DNA of 64,000 bases from Nepenthes gracilis (Eukaryota > Streptophyta > Magnoliopsida > Caryophyllales > Nepenthaceae). The position numbers and the translations under genes are program-made. The notes under the pieces were generated by a model, which saw nothing but the letters and a program-made list of their open reading frames with translations, had not been told where the DNA came from and did no database searches. Location of the stretch: NCBI GenBank assembly GCA_033239525.1, contig BSYO01000033.1:6935501-6999500 (forward strand), given 5' to 3'. Shown here piece after piece: positions 35,959 to 46,689 of this stretch (positions are counted from its first letter, which is position 1; the number at the start of each line of letters is the position of its first letter).

Positions 35959-36814
35959 ACTTGTACAATTTGTTAATCGAGGGAGCTCAAACATCACAAG
36001 TTAATAAAGCAGATAATAAACCCACTTTATCGCTAAATGACCACTGTGGACACCATTTTAACTTTAGATAATTATAATAGGTCCTGGGGTCAATCGAGAG
36101 AGGGGTTTCGGGTGATGGAGTGACTGGATTATTAACTAGAGGTTGTAGCAGAATCAGAATTATCCATAGAAAACCTGTTAACAGTTCTTTGATTTTAGAA
36201 GATTTTCATACTTACCATGGTGAGGATTTCATTCAGATAAATTGAATAATTATGATTATGATAACATTCTAGGGTCTGTTGAATATACATTTGATAATCC
36301 TAGACGTCTAATTTTTATAGTAAAATCCTCACTGTAAAGGTATACAAAGACTAAGAAATGGAGTAAGTCTAATAGCTCCCAATTTCCTGTACAATGACAA
36401 GGGCTCTATGGGTTAATAGGAGAATGGCTCACAAAGATCAAACAGTAATGCGGTGCTCACCGGCACCCCCAGCCCCACTCTAAAAACAAACAAAACAAAA
36501 CACAGCTTTAAAAGATGATAAAGAAAAGAAAGAACCTCGTTAGCTTTTCCCAACTAATCGGAGATATCAGGCACTTGCAAATAGGCAAGGAGACTGGCCA
36601 AAGATAAGCCTCCTAAAGCAATATAATAAAAATGAAACCACCGTTTTTACTGCAGCTTCAGCTTAAAGCAGCTAAGTTGTATATTTGAATGATCCATAAT
36701 CATAAACTCATACGATAAGGTCAAAAGGACAAATAGCAAGATTATACATGTGTAATTTACTTGATAACCGCTACTGTCAGCACAGGACGGTCGATTGGGA
36801 CGACAGAGGAACAG
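35959..36814. other. flanking DNA, no gene seen
   Basis: Mixed-composition sequence between elements C and G. No conserved domain, LTR pair or long ORF is seen. Confidence 0.4.
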
Positions 36815-36816
36815 AT

Positions 36817-37040
36817 TGTGAAGAAATTGAAAGAGAGAAACGCAGAATTTATTTAAAAAAAATATTTCTAGGTATATAATATTGCATAAATAAGGGCCTA
36901 TTTATAAGGGGAAAACCTTAAGAAGAAAAGGGGTGGAATAAAATGAGTAAGGAAAGAAATGTTTTCAAAATAATAGTTTTCCAAGTCAAATTGTCTATCA
37001 AAAGCCTGATAGACAATTTGTTGTCTATCAGGCTCGCTTG
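36817..37040 (-). repeat. element G 3' LTR (approximate)
   Basis: Shares order and phrases with 40186-40440: a GAAAGAGAGAA block, TATTTATA(A)GGGG, GGAATAAA and AATAATTTT-like end. It includes a perfect hairpin at 36987-37020. Limits uncertain. Confidence 0.5.
36987..37020. repeat. perfect 14-bp hairpin
   Basis: CAAATTGTCTATCA and its exact inverse TGATAGACAATTTG are separated by AAAGCC. A further TTGTCTATCAGGCT copy follows immediately. Confidence 0.85.
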
Positions 37041-37099
37041 GGAAGTGAGATCAGAATCATGTGAAGCCTGGGAGAGGTGGTAGCTATTAGTAGAGGGAG

Positions 37100-37880
37100 T
37101 GACTTTGATACTGAGGAAGTATTGCCAAGATCCATCATCTCAAATTGCTGATTGAAGGTGGTCTGAAACTTTCGAATGCTGCTGGTGTTATTCTCGATGA
37201 TGATCATGTTGTCTACAAAGAGAAGGACGTTGGTAATGCCAGCTATAGTCTTGCGGTGGAATAAGGCAGAGTCATGTGACCTAGGAGTGAACCCTTGTTG
37301 TGCTATAACAGATGAGAATATGAAAAATCAGACACGAGGGGCCAGCTTGAGTCCATGGAGGGCACATTGGAGTCAACAAACTGTGTGAGGGTGTTTATAG
37401 CCAGGTGGCTTATGTAGATTTCCTCGATGAGATCACCATTGAGGAATGCATTTTTTACATCCATCTAAAACAACTGCCATTGTTTGGTAGCTGCAACAAT
37501 AATCAAGAATTTGACTAAGATTAGGCGAGCAATTGGCACGAATGTCTTCTTATAATTAACACCATACTCCTGAGTAAAGCCCATTATAACGAGGTGTACT
37601 TTATGGCATTCAAGTGACCCATCGGCTCAAGTCTTAATCTCATGGGTTCACTTACAATCCACTGTAGACTTTTCAAGAAGTTCACTAGGTCCTATGTTTG
37701 ATTTTTGTGTAGGGCATCTAACTCTTCAGACACGGCTTTCTGCCAGAGAAGGTTGGTGCTTGCCTCACAATAAATGCGAGGTTCAAGAAAGGTGGCAGGG
37801 ACAAAAAAAGCAATGGCAGGCTTTGAGGTGTCAAGGGGGTGAACTACCATGACTAGAGCGATGAGGAGTATCACCTAGTG
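37100..37880 (-). pseudogene. copia G reverse transcriptase
   Basis: Minus-strand motifs: EPRIYCEASTNLLWQKAVSEELDAL (37692-37874), the start of the copia reverse transcriptase; MDVKNAFLNGDLIEEIYI (37420-37475); then LFVDNMIII near 37190-37210 in place of YVDDM, so one catalytic Asp is now Asn. Stops separate the blocks. It is not active. Confidence 0.75.
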
Positions 37881-38367
37881 GGTTTTGTGGTTTAGCTAAG
37901 TCCACTAGGATTGTATCATGTGGTGATGCTGTCTGATTGACGAGCATGTCAGAGTCATTGGGGTGAGCCGAAGAGAGATCACTTGTTCAATTTGTGTCAC
38001 TTGGTAGGGCATCAGTGGGCTTAGAAAATTGGGGTATGGATGGGTCTACAAAGATGAGTGGGTGGTTATTATAAGTGGAGGTGAGGGAGGAGATATTGGT
38101 AAAGAATTTGTGTTCCCAATAGGTCACATGGTGGGAGATCCGAAGGCGGTTAGCTATGGGGTCATAGTATGGATAACATTTTTGTTCGACTCCATGGCCG
38201 AGAAAGCAGCAAAGTCTGGAACGAGGCTATAGTTTGTTTCTTTCATGTGGTGGGAGGAGGACAAAGTAAGCACAACTGAAGAGTCGAAAAAAATCTGTAG
38301 TCGAGAGTGTGATCAGATAGTAGCTGGAATGGGGTTTTGCTTTGGATAGTGGGTGAGAGAACACAGT

Positions 38368-39350
38368 TCATAGTGTAGATGCCAATGATGGTGGCTTCAC
38401 CCCAAAAGTAGGGAGAATGGTAGAGATGAGTAGGGATCTGATTATATTTAGGATGTGACAGTATTTACATTCTACATGACCATTATGTTGTGAGGTTAAG
38501 GGACATGACTGGTGTGAGATGGTTCCATTTTGTTCTAAGATGGTGATGAAAGCAGTGTCATTGTATTTCATCGCATTGTCTGATTGAAGGATCTTGATGA
38601 TGCAGGAGAATTGGATTTGAATCATTTTCTGAAAGTTTGTATAACTGTGGAGTAGTTCAAATCATTTGTACATTAAGTAAAACTATGTATAGCATGAAAA
38701 ATCGTCTACAAAAATGACAAAGTGGCGTGATACTCCCTTGGTGGGAATTAGAATTGGTCCCCAAATATCTAAGTGAATAAGGTCGAATGGAGCAGATGAA
38801 GACGAGTCATTTTTATGTAAAGTTTAATGAGTTTGCTTGCCTAATTAGCAAGGAACTCAATCAAAACTTGTGAAAGTTACAGTTCCTAGATTACTAATAG
38901 ATGCCAATGACAGGAGATGGAGTAATAACGTGTGGCCTAGATGGAAATGCCAGAGACTGGAGGAGGAGGTGGAGGCAACAGTGGAGAATGTGTTTGTAGG
39001 GATTTTTAAGTGATCAATTTCGAACAAGTGCCCAACTTTACGACCTATCCCAATTAGCTAACTTGTCCATGAATCCAATGTATCACAACCTAGACCAGAG
39101 AAATGAAGCTCAAAACCTAGGTTGCATAGTCAACCAACAGATGTGAGAGTCAAAGGCAATTTAGGCTCCAACTATGTGCTATTGAAGGACAAGTAAAGAA
39201 CAGATATGGACCTGGTGTGACTAGTTGGAATGTGATAACCATCAGCGGTATCGATGATGAGATTAGGGTTTAAAGTGTATTTTGTGGAGAACAAAGATGG
39301 GTAAGTGGTAATGTGGTCGCCCAGGCAAAGTCTATAAATTATAAGGATTT
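38368..39350 (-). pseudogene. copia G integrase
   Basis: The open part (38368-38625) has IKILQSDNAMKY (catalytic DN block), ILEQNGTISHQSCP and QHNGHVECKY, with Cys where most copia integrases have Arg. The upstream core (38626-39350) is in broken frames. The enzyme would have inserted the element. Confidence 0.7.
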
Positions 39351-39499
39351 ACATGATTCGGCAGAGAGTGCATTAGAAGAGCGAGACAAAATCTTGTGAA
39401 GTAAAGCCTCAAGATTGGTCACAGTAAGTATAGTGATCAACGGAGGATCTGTAGTAAGTAAATCAATTGGAGTGTTGGCAACGACGACTCAATGAGGGG

Positions 39500-40165
39500 A
39501 TCTACAAGAGTCTGGTTTTTTCTTCCTTTGTAGTACTCTGCAGTTTTAGACCACATGACCCTTCTTAGGACAATACTTACAAAAGGATTGTTTGGATGAG
39601 GATTGTAGTGGCTAGGGTGGACATGTGGCTATGACTATATCCAAAGTTTTAAAGTTTTTTTTTTTTTACCTACATCACCCTGCTACAGGGATGATGTTAG
39701 ATGCTAACATCAATGATGAGAATACGCTGCGGTGGGTGCTTAGGTAGGCGCTGATGCAAGCGCTGACAATGTGCTGGCTGGGCAGTGACAGGGTGCCAAT
39801 AGGGCATTGACATGGTGATGATTGGACAATGACATGGGAGAGGAATGACTTAGGAGACCTTTTGGTGCATGGAACTCACATGCGGTCATTCGGGATGGGT
39901 ATGTGACATGTGGATCTCAGGCATAGATATTAAAGGGACTCATGAGGGAGTTTGGTAAGCGGATTGGCATGAAATCTGAGGAGTGGTACATTTGGCTGTG
40001 GCAAACGTCGTGGTGGTGTTGGTTTTAGGAAATCAAATTCAAAGAGGCTTCAAATTAGAGGGACAACTTCTTGAGTGTGAAATGAGAAGGAAAGGTATTC
40101 ACCGATGGTGATGTTCAATAATGGTGGATGAGGATCACATGTTAATAAATTTGCATGGAAGCATA
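39500..40165 (-). pseudogene. copia G gag with zinc knuckle
   Basis: At 39530-39600 the minus strand reads QSFCKYCPKKGHVV, part of a CCHC knuckle. The rest of the stretch up to the primer site is gag-like by position only. A 12-base T run at 39657-39669 and degenerate TGACATGG-like repeats at 39720-39860 interrupt it. Confidence 0.55.
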
Positions 40166-40185
40166 GGACTTTTTCTTTGATACCA

Positions 40186-40440
40186 TGAGAAAACGGAAAG
40201 AGAGAAGATAAGGTAGAGAGAATTCTCTATATTCTGTGTATATGACATTGTTCAAGGGCTTATTTATAGGGGAAGAGGCCTAAGAAAGAAAGGAAGGGAA
40301 TAAAGTAAATAAAGAAATAATTACAAACTAATAATTTTTTAAGTTGAGAGATTGTAGAGAAAATTATGGAGTACAAGGAAAAATGGAATAAGAATATTCC
40401 AGTAGATCATATGGGGGCTTAGCTCAATCTCTACTCACTG
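40186..40440 (-). repeat. element G 5' LTR (approximate)
   Basis: Starts TGAGAAAACGG next to the primer site. It contains TATTTATAGGGG, which reads as a TATA-type leader on the sense strand. The outer end is uncertain. Confidence 0.5.
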
Positions 40441-41036
40441 AAAAGGCTGAAGGCAGCATTTCTGGCCGCTTTTCCTACATCAATAGAACATAATAAGAAG
40501 CAGAACATTTGGCATCACAATAAGAATATAAGATGTTCCATTCCATATTGGTTATCTGGATTGATAATGCAAATAGTTTAAATATAATACCACAAGTTAA
40601 TATCGGGAGAGAAGAATGTACAATTGAAGTTTGCCAAAGACTTAAATTTCATCAGACCAAAAGAAACTGCACTTACTATATCATATTTCCCCAACAACTG
40701 GAAGCACAATCAATCTGCAGCTTACTGAAAATCAGGGGACAATATATATTAATAGCTTTGAAAAGAGTTGTTAATTTGACCCTATCATCAAGATTACAAT
40801 GGAACCACATAAGCATATTAAGTGTCGCCAATTTAGATTGGTTAAACAAAAGAAGAAAAGACATCATGACAGATCCAATATATGAAATCCAAGGTTACAT
40901 CAATCCTTTATCAAAATTTCATCTATTAATCTCAGGCATACAATACCAAATGCAGACTTAAGGTTATTAATTGTGGTTCAAAAGCTTACCTTGATCGAGT
41001 AAAATACAAAGCCATTAACAACAAATTAAATCCACC
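40441..41036. other. downstream flank of the L12 gene
   Basis: AT-rich sequence likely holding the 3' UTR and poly(A) site of the L12 gene next to the stop codon. A 142-codon open stretch at 40533-40961 has no recognisable domain and I do not call it a gene. Confidence 0.4.
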
Positions 41037-41684
41037 TTATTCCATTATGACTTTTGCTCCAACTGCCGTCATTTTCTCAACTATCTGTTCTGCTTCTTCT
41101 TTGGACAGTCCCTTCTTAAAGACAGAAGGTGTCTTTTCCACCAATTCCTTTGCTTCTTTTAATCCTAAATCAGTAAATGCCCTGATTTCCTTGATCACTT
41201 TGATCTTGGAAGCAGCATCATATGACTCCAGCTTCAACTCAAACACAGTCTTCTCTGGTTTCTTCTCCTCCTGGGCATCCACTGCAGGAGCTTTTGCTGC
41301 GATACCAGCCAACCCCACAGCTGCCCCGGGCTTCATGACACCCACAACAGGTGGCTCCTTCATACCCATTCTTTTCATCAATATAGACGACAACTCTGCT
41401 ACTTCAATCAATGTCAATGACGAGACCTCATCAACTAGCCTAAATACCCGCTCAGTCGGAGGGCTACGGTGTGCAGTTGGGTTGAAATTTGTGGGATCAA
41501 AATCAGCAGGAAGCATCCTAGGATCAATTTCTACTTCCTCTACCTCATTATCATTCTCCTCCCTTGCAGGTTGGGCATAGTTTCGATGAACCAATTTGCA
41601 TCTGGAGGCGTTTGATGCTACAGCTGAGGAAATATAGTGTTTCAAGCAAAACCCGAATGGTAAATGTTGCCTCAATCTCAACAT
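41037..41684 (-). CDS. mitochondrial ribosomal protein L7/L12
   Basis: Encodes 215 residues from ATG 41684 to the stop at 41037-41039, uninterrupted. It is the stalk protein of the large mitochondrial ribosomal subunit, which recruits translation factors. Residues 1-40 are rich in Arg, Ser and hydrophobics with few acids, fitting a mitochondrial transit peptide. An acidic stretch (42-55) follows. Residues 79-110 (RVFRLVDEVSSLTLIEVAEL) are the N-terminal dimerisation domain, 111-145 an Ala/Pro/Gly hinge, and 146-215 the C-terminal factor-binding domain with KVIKEIRAFTDLGLKEAKEL and LSKEEAEQIVEKM. Bacterial L12 is about 120 residues; the extra length is N-terminal, as in other plant mitochondrial copies. 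Intact frame and intact motifs amid decayed repeats argue for a working gene. The paired TTG upstream was not chosen as start. Confidence 0.93.
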   Translation of the reverse strand: MLRLRQHLPFGFCLKHYISSAVASNASRCKLVHRNYAQPAREENDNEVEEVEIDPRMLPADFDPTNFNPTAHRSPPTERVFRLVDEVSSLTLIEVAELSSILMKRMGMKEPPVVGVMKPGAAVGLAGIAAKAPAVDAQEEKKPEKTVFELKLESYDAASKIKVIKEIRAFTDLGLKEAKELVEKTPSVFKKGLSKEEAEQIVEKMTAVGAKVIME

Positions 41685-41695
41685 CAAACCGATTT

Positions 41696-41887
41696 CTTAA
41701 ACTTCAGACAATACTCTTCTCGGAAACAGTCAATTAGATTTATCTAAGATGTAATTCCATTAGTGTCAGAATTAACGGGTGCATAACAGCGTGCAATCAT
41801 GTAAACCTAAAATCCGGCAGAATAGTAAGGGAATTTATGCTTGAAATATTCGAATTTGCATTGGCCATAGAGAGGGGTGAATCGTAC
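41696..41887 (-). other. possible 5' UTR intron of the L12 gene
   Basis: Upstream of the ATG, a donor-like TTCTAG|GTACGA (intron from 41887) and an acceptor-like GTTTAAG (ending at 41696) bound about 190 T-rich bases. The upstream part (41890-42000) is C/T-rich, like a leader exon. The acceptor is a weak AAG, so this is only a candidate. Confidence 0.3.
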
Positions 41888-42184
41888 CTAGAACTGGGAC
41901 CGCTGGTCCTTGAGGAGTGGGAGAAGGCAACGAACAAAGCTGTTGGAGAGCCTAAGGCAGTATAAGAGGCCAGGGGCAAATGTAAATTAGGGTTGCTACC
42001 GAGGATAGAACTGACCGCTGGTAAAATGTGACCAAATCCAAAGTTCAGCTCCGTAGTGCTCGGCCGTCAAGTCACACTCCCGCTTCCGGCAGCCGGTGGA
42101 AGTAGACAAAGACTCGGAAAATAATCGGTTGCCGTCGACTAAATCGGTGGCTAGTCTACAGTCGCCTGTTCATCATACCCATAA

Positions 42185-42187
<3 letters not shown>

Positions 42188-42217
<30 letters not shown>
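42188..42217. repeat. CT/GA microsatellite upstream of L12
   Basis: About fifteen CT units. On the L12 sense strand it is a GA run about 500 bases before the start codon, where GAGA-type factors could bind (inference). Confidence 0.85.
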
Positions 42218-42219
<2 letters not shown>

Positions 42220-42239
42220 CTGTGACTAATGTATATTTA

Positions 42240-42900
42240 ATTTGATCCTCAAATTTGCGGAGGTTATCTATGATCGGGCGTGTTTTCCCATCTCTTCTCG
42301 CTTAGCTCCTTTAATTATTTGTTTAAATCAACAAAAATAAAAATTTTAAAAAATATTTTTATGTTTAAATTGCATAAAAATTTTAAAGAAAAAAAATTTA
42401 TAACAAATATATATTACAATTTTACATCTGATGAAATGTTTTTTTTATTTTTATTTTTTCTTAGCAACATTTTTTTCATTTAATTTTTTTTTATTCAAAA
42501 AAAATCTAAAACTCATATAAATTTCCAATATTAAAATAATAAACGGCGCTGCGAGGCGTTGCAGCCCTTGCCATTTTCTTTGGCATATTGGGTTGAGATT
42601 TAATATATAAAAATAATATTTAAAAATATATAAATAATATATTTTTATCATTTTTTTATTATACTAATAATTAAATATTTTATATTTTTATTAAAAATTA
42701 AATAAAATATTTATATATTATATTATTTTAATATATTAAATATCTAATGTTTTGAGCTTGGCAGTCCCCTGTTTCGAGATTAGCAGGGGGCGATTTATTC
42801 CCTCTCCCTTCCATTTATCAATTTCTTATTTTTTATTCTTCCGGTTAATTGTTCATAGTGAGGGCAGCGTTCTCTGTTCGAATCTGAACGAATTGATACA
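42240..42900. other. AT-rich DNA, no gene seen
   Basis: A/T runs at 42330-42520 and 42600-42745. Short ORFs are low-complexity (Phe/Lys/Asn/Tyr) and not supported. Confidence 0.5.
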
Positions 42901-43030
42901 TAATCTTTGCAACATCTGAGTTCTCCGTTCTCTTGCTTCTCTGCTGTTGTGCATCTCCGCTTCTTTATTGTTTTCTCAGCTGCAGTTTTTTCGTACATGG
43001 TACCAGGTGAGGAATTGAAATCGGAAGACC

Positions 43031-43201
43031 ATGGCAGACGAAGAACATCTCAACTCCTCTTCCTGTTCAACAAACACAAATTCATCCGTGCGGTTTCTGA
43101 ATTTCAATGACCCAAAAATTCCATCCATTTGGACAAATGGAGATGAGCCGGTATCTCTTCTTACTGATCTGCTGACATCAGAGAAAATAGTGTCATGGTG
43201 A
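43031..43201 (+). CDS. possible exon of an unidentified gene
   Basis: A 56-codon open frame begins with ATGGCAGACGAAGAAC, preceded by a C/T-rich leader (42840-43030) typical of a plant 5' UTR. The predicted start MADEEHLNSSSCSTNT and later FLNFNDPKIPSIWTNGDEP have ordinary amino-acid use, unlike the AT-rich surroundings. The frame stops at TGA 43199-43201, but TGGTGAAG there could be a splice donor. About 50 bases on, another frame reads SIIDGEFKRVLNLEDPLMD (43235-43310), which also looks coding. I recognise no family. It may be exon 1 of a gene, or a fragment of one, divergent from L12. Confidence 0.3.
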   Translation: MADEEHLNSSSCSTNTNSSVRFLNFNDPKIPSIWTNGDEPVSLLTDLLTSEKIVSW

Positions 43202-43319
43202 AGATCCATGACCAGGGTACTTCGAGCCAAGACAACGTTCGATCATTGATGGTGAATTCAAGAGGGTTCTCAATCTGGAGGATCCTCTTATGGATGTTTG
43301 GGAACGACACAATAAGTAA

Positions 43320-44028
43320 TACTATTAGATGTACTCTTATTTTTGAGGAAGATGCTCAAAACTCGTGGATTGACCTCGCAATAAAATGGCTCGGAAATTT
43401 TTCAATTGAAGAAAATATTGGCTAGCTTGACACAAGGTTATGGCTCGGCCAGTTTGTGTTAAGAAAAGTTAAAGAACATTTGGCTTATAACGTCCATTTA
43501 TAACCATTTTTCTAATTGTGAATGTAAAAATTGAAGATCTTTTTGGATAGATATTAAGAAGACAATGTCATACAATTTCTTGTGGGTTGAATAAATCTTA
43601 TATTAATATAAGAAACCAAATTATGCTGACAGATTTCTTACAACCTATCAACATTTCTAATCCAATAGCAGGAAACACAACAAAAAATGGTGAGTTCCAT
43701 TTTTTGACCCATTTCTAATTGAAAAACATATGCCTTCAATAAATCCATCACCAAGAACACCATGAATAGCAAGCAGATCAGGCCTTGCAGCACTAATTAC
43801 AGGATTATTGGACATACATTTGAAAACCGTTTTAAAATTATGAATGTCTAACCACCTTTTTGTCATGTACATTGTTGAAAAATGCTATATACTCATTGGT
43901 TACCCTCCTAGACACAAGGTGAGAGAATCAAAACTTCTGCAAGTTTTGTTTACTGTTGAACCGGCAGAAGGTTTTCTATCAGCTTTAGAAGAATATGAGT
44001 TCTCTTGTTTGTGAGGACATACACAAGA
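43320..44028. other. flanking DNA, no gene supported
   Basis: AT-rich. One minus-strand open stretch (43657-43872) has fairly normal composition but no recognised domain and no leader. Confidence 0.4.
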
Positions 44029-45117
44029 TGTGACGGCCCCCAGACGTATTCCACCATATATGCCGCCGTCAAGTCTAACCTTTACAACATATACGGTATA
44101 AATACTAATTAGGTGGACATAAAAATTTTTCTTTTTTTCTTTTCTTCTATTTTTATCTTGGATTCCGCATACACAGGATCGCTTAAGACCGAATTCTTTA
44201 AGTTGGCCATCAAAGTTTAACCTCATACCTGACCGACCAACATTAAGGTCAATCGGTCACGAAGACCTTGACATGAATTGAGATGCTACTAGGAATGTTA
44301 AACTTCATTCTCCCGTATAGTAATTACGGAAATATACTAATATCCATTAATTCTTTTACAGCGAAAATATTTTACAAGTCTTTTCTAAAATATCAAAAGA
44401 AAATACATCAATTCCTTCACTCCTTCGCTAATCACCTCCAGCCAGCTATACCGTCTAACTACACCACATGACTCTATTTAATTTCATCATCCATAAGCTT
44501 CTCATCATCTGAAAAACAGTAAGAGTGAACTACAAAACCCAACAAGGTACCCTTATGCTGAAAACATTAACATACATATCATCGGATAAAAGTAAAGGTT
44601 CATAATATAAACTTAGCATACGAAAATCACCATATCATTTCTTCTTAAGTTCGAAAATCTTTATTCTTATTTTTAGTGTCTTGTCTTCAACATTAGAAAA
44701 TTCATAAAATCGAGTGAAATTCTTATTATCTTTAGGGACCAGATGGAGTGGATAACATCGAGGAAGGGTTGTGTGTTACCTTACAATCTAAGATCGTATC
44801 CTCCTATTATACTTCAGTCGTCGAGCAGTAATGTCTTTTACCTAGTATACGGAGCCGTAGTTTATAAGTCTTGTGTCACCAAAAATTCCCCCGTGGCCGA
44901 GGGGCAGTCCTCAAGTGTCACTCCAATATCCTTCATCTAATATTAATAGCAAGTTTAATGAAAATTCGGTTCTTAGTTCATATCGTTCGATGGCCATCTA
45001 TCATAGTTCAAAAATCAAAAGTTATAGAGTTCTACTTGCTGTCCATATTACATACATTTTCTATGTTCATATAACTTTCATCTTTAACTTCAAATAAACG
45101 AAGTCATTTATAATGTC

Positions 45118-45275
45118 TTAAAGCCGGAGATCTTTTTCATCAAAATGCAGGAGGTCTTTCTATCAAAAAGCAGGAGATCTTTTTATCAAAAGGCCGGAGG
45201 TCATTTATCAAAAGTCAAAAGTATTTTATTATAAAGCCAAAGGTCACTTCATTACAAGCCAGAGATCTTTTTAAA
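45118..45275. repeat. about 27-bp degenerate tandem repeat
   Basis: About six copies of a phrase like GCCGGAGGTCTTTTTATCAA, each differing at several bases. Confidence 0.65.
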
Positions 45276-45814
45276 CGTGCAATAGACGGACTTCTTGAAA
45301 CATACAAATATCAAAAATCATGCAGATCAACAAATAACCATATTTATGTATAACATAATCAAACATCATGAAATAATAGGGATTCTTTTAAACATGCGGT
45401 TAACAGAAATTCTTCCTCAATTTAGATGATCAAAGTAAAGTTCATAGCATGCTTCACGTGGAAACTCAACAAAATTTTAACATAAATTCATCAAATCCAG
45501 GGTATACTTGCATTACAAATATGAACTTAAAAAGGGTGAGTACACTTGCCTAAATCTCTTTACTTCGTCTTGGAATCCTGGAATCCTTCACTAAGAAACT
45601 CAGCCGAGAGTCTTTTCCTAACCTTTTTTCCGTACACTCTCTAATTCTTATTTATGAGCCTTTGGTCTAACGGTAGTAGGTAGAACAGGTCAACCACTCG
45701 GGGTGGTTGAGAGTTGGTTACCTACTTAGTTGCCCTGTCACTAGTCATAATCAGTTATCACGTCAATCGGACGGTCAACTCTTCTTTAGTTTCCTTTTTT
45801 CTATCACAGATATC

Positions 45815-46440
45815 CTCCGGAATTCTCCTAAGAGTGTCTCCAAAAGTTGGTTGTCTCCTTCGGAAGCCTCCTTAGTGGCCTCCAGAAGCACTCATCAATC
45901 GTCTCCAGAATTAGTTTAATCATCTCCGGAAGCCTCCTCCCTGGCCTCCAAAAATGGTCTCTGGAAATGGTCTCCGGAGGAATTGTCTCAAATTCTCTTC
46001 GAAAATCGTCTCCCAGTTCTATCTGAAAATCATCGTCTAAGGTCTTCGGAGACAAGGCCTCTGAAATCATGGTCTCCAGAAGTCTTCTCAATGGCCTCCA
46101 AAAAAAGGTCTCCGAAAATTATCTTCGAAAAAGGTCTCCGGAGGACTTTAATTTTCTCCAAAAATTTTCTCCCTTTACTTTCTCCGGAGATCATCTTCAT
46201 TGTCTCCGGAAGTCTCTTCCTTTGTCATCTTCGGAGATCAAGGTTTCCGGAACTTTAGCCCTTAATATCATCGTCTCCAAAGATCGAGGTCTTCGAAAAT
46301 TCTAGCCCTCGAGTTCAATGTTCTCCGGAAATCAAGGTCTCCGGAACTTCAGTCTCCAAACTTCAATCGTCTTCAAAGATCAAGGTCTCAGAAAACTCAC
46401 TATTTCTACTTGTTTTTCGGAGATCAAGGTCTCTGGAAAA
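45815..46440. repeat. TCTCCGGAA-rich degenerate array
   Basis: GTCTCCGGAA and near variants (CTCCAGAAG, CTCCAAAAA, CTTCGGAGA) recur every 15-30 bases, often next to ATCAAGG. The palindrome TCCGGA gives matches on both strands. Confidence 0.65.
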
Positions 46441-46544
46441 CTTGCGCTTATTGAAATTTAGTCAATATTACGTTGACTGGTAAGTTGGGTTACACGACAG
46501 CCGGCCTTCATGGCTCTCTCTCGTTTCAACACTTCCGGCCTCAT

Positions 46545-46680
46545 TTTTCCCTTCCGACTAACTGGTGTTGACCGAATAAACTTTCCTTCACGTTTTTCGG
46601 TCAACAGGCGTTGACCGGATTAATTTTCTCATTATATTTTCCGGTCAACTGGCGTTGACCGGATTAATTTCCCTTCACCT
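46545..46680. repeat. tandem GGTCAAC/GTTGACC leader repeats
   Basis: Three units of about 50 bp, each with a GGTCAAC, a GGCGTTGACCGGATTAA-like segment and a TTTCC/TTCAC tail. The motifs include the WRKY W-box core TTGAC in opposed pairs. Confidence 0.7.
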
Positions 46681-46689
46681 CTTCGCCAT

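Larger units (their letters stand above)
36815..40440 (-). mobile_element. decayed Ty1/copia element G
   Basis: A minus-strand copia element. Its 5' side is on the right: an LTR-like segment from 40186 and primer site TGGTATCAAAG (minus, 40175-40185). Gag with a zinc knuckle, integrase and reverse transcriptase follow leftward. A similar LTR-like segment starts near 36817 (shared GAAAGAGAGAA, then GGCCTATTTATAAGGGG against GGCTTATTTATAGGGG). LTR limits are approximate and no TSD was established. RNase H is not obvious, so the element may be internally deleted. Confidence 0.75.
44029..46499 (-). repeat. LTR-like repetitive block
   Basis: Plus-strand ends are TGTGACGGCCCCC and GGGTTACACGACA. 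On the minus strand this gives TGTCGTGTAACCC...GGGGGCCGTCACA, a start and finish often seen in plant Ty3/gypsy LTRs. Inside are two degenerate tandem arrays and no coding domain. No matching partner and no TSD (CAAGA against GCCGG) were found. It could be a solo LTR or simply repeat-rich DNA. Confidence 0.3.

Noticed and set aside
40533..40961. 142-codon plus-strand ORF
   Set aside because: No domain recognised. It sits in the likely L12 3' flank and has no leader or splice context.
41047..41580. 177-codon plus-strand ORF over the L12 gene
   Set aside because: A Ser/Phe/Thr-rich shadow of the L12 reading frame. It has no domain, and the minus frame has clear L7/L12 motifs.
42280..42651. Short ORFs rich in Phe, Lys and Asn
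   Set aside because: Pure low-complexity AT-rich sequence.
43657..43872. 71-codon minus-strand ORF with fairly normal composition
   Set aside because: No recognised family, no promoter-like leader, and surrounding DNA is AT-rich. Not enough to call a gene.
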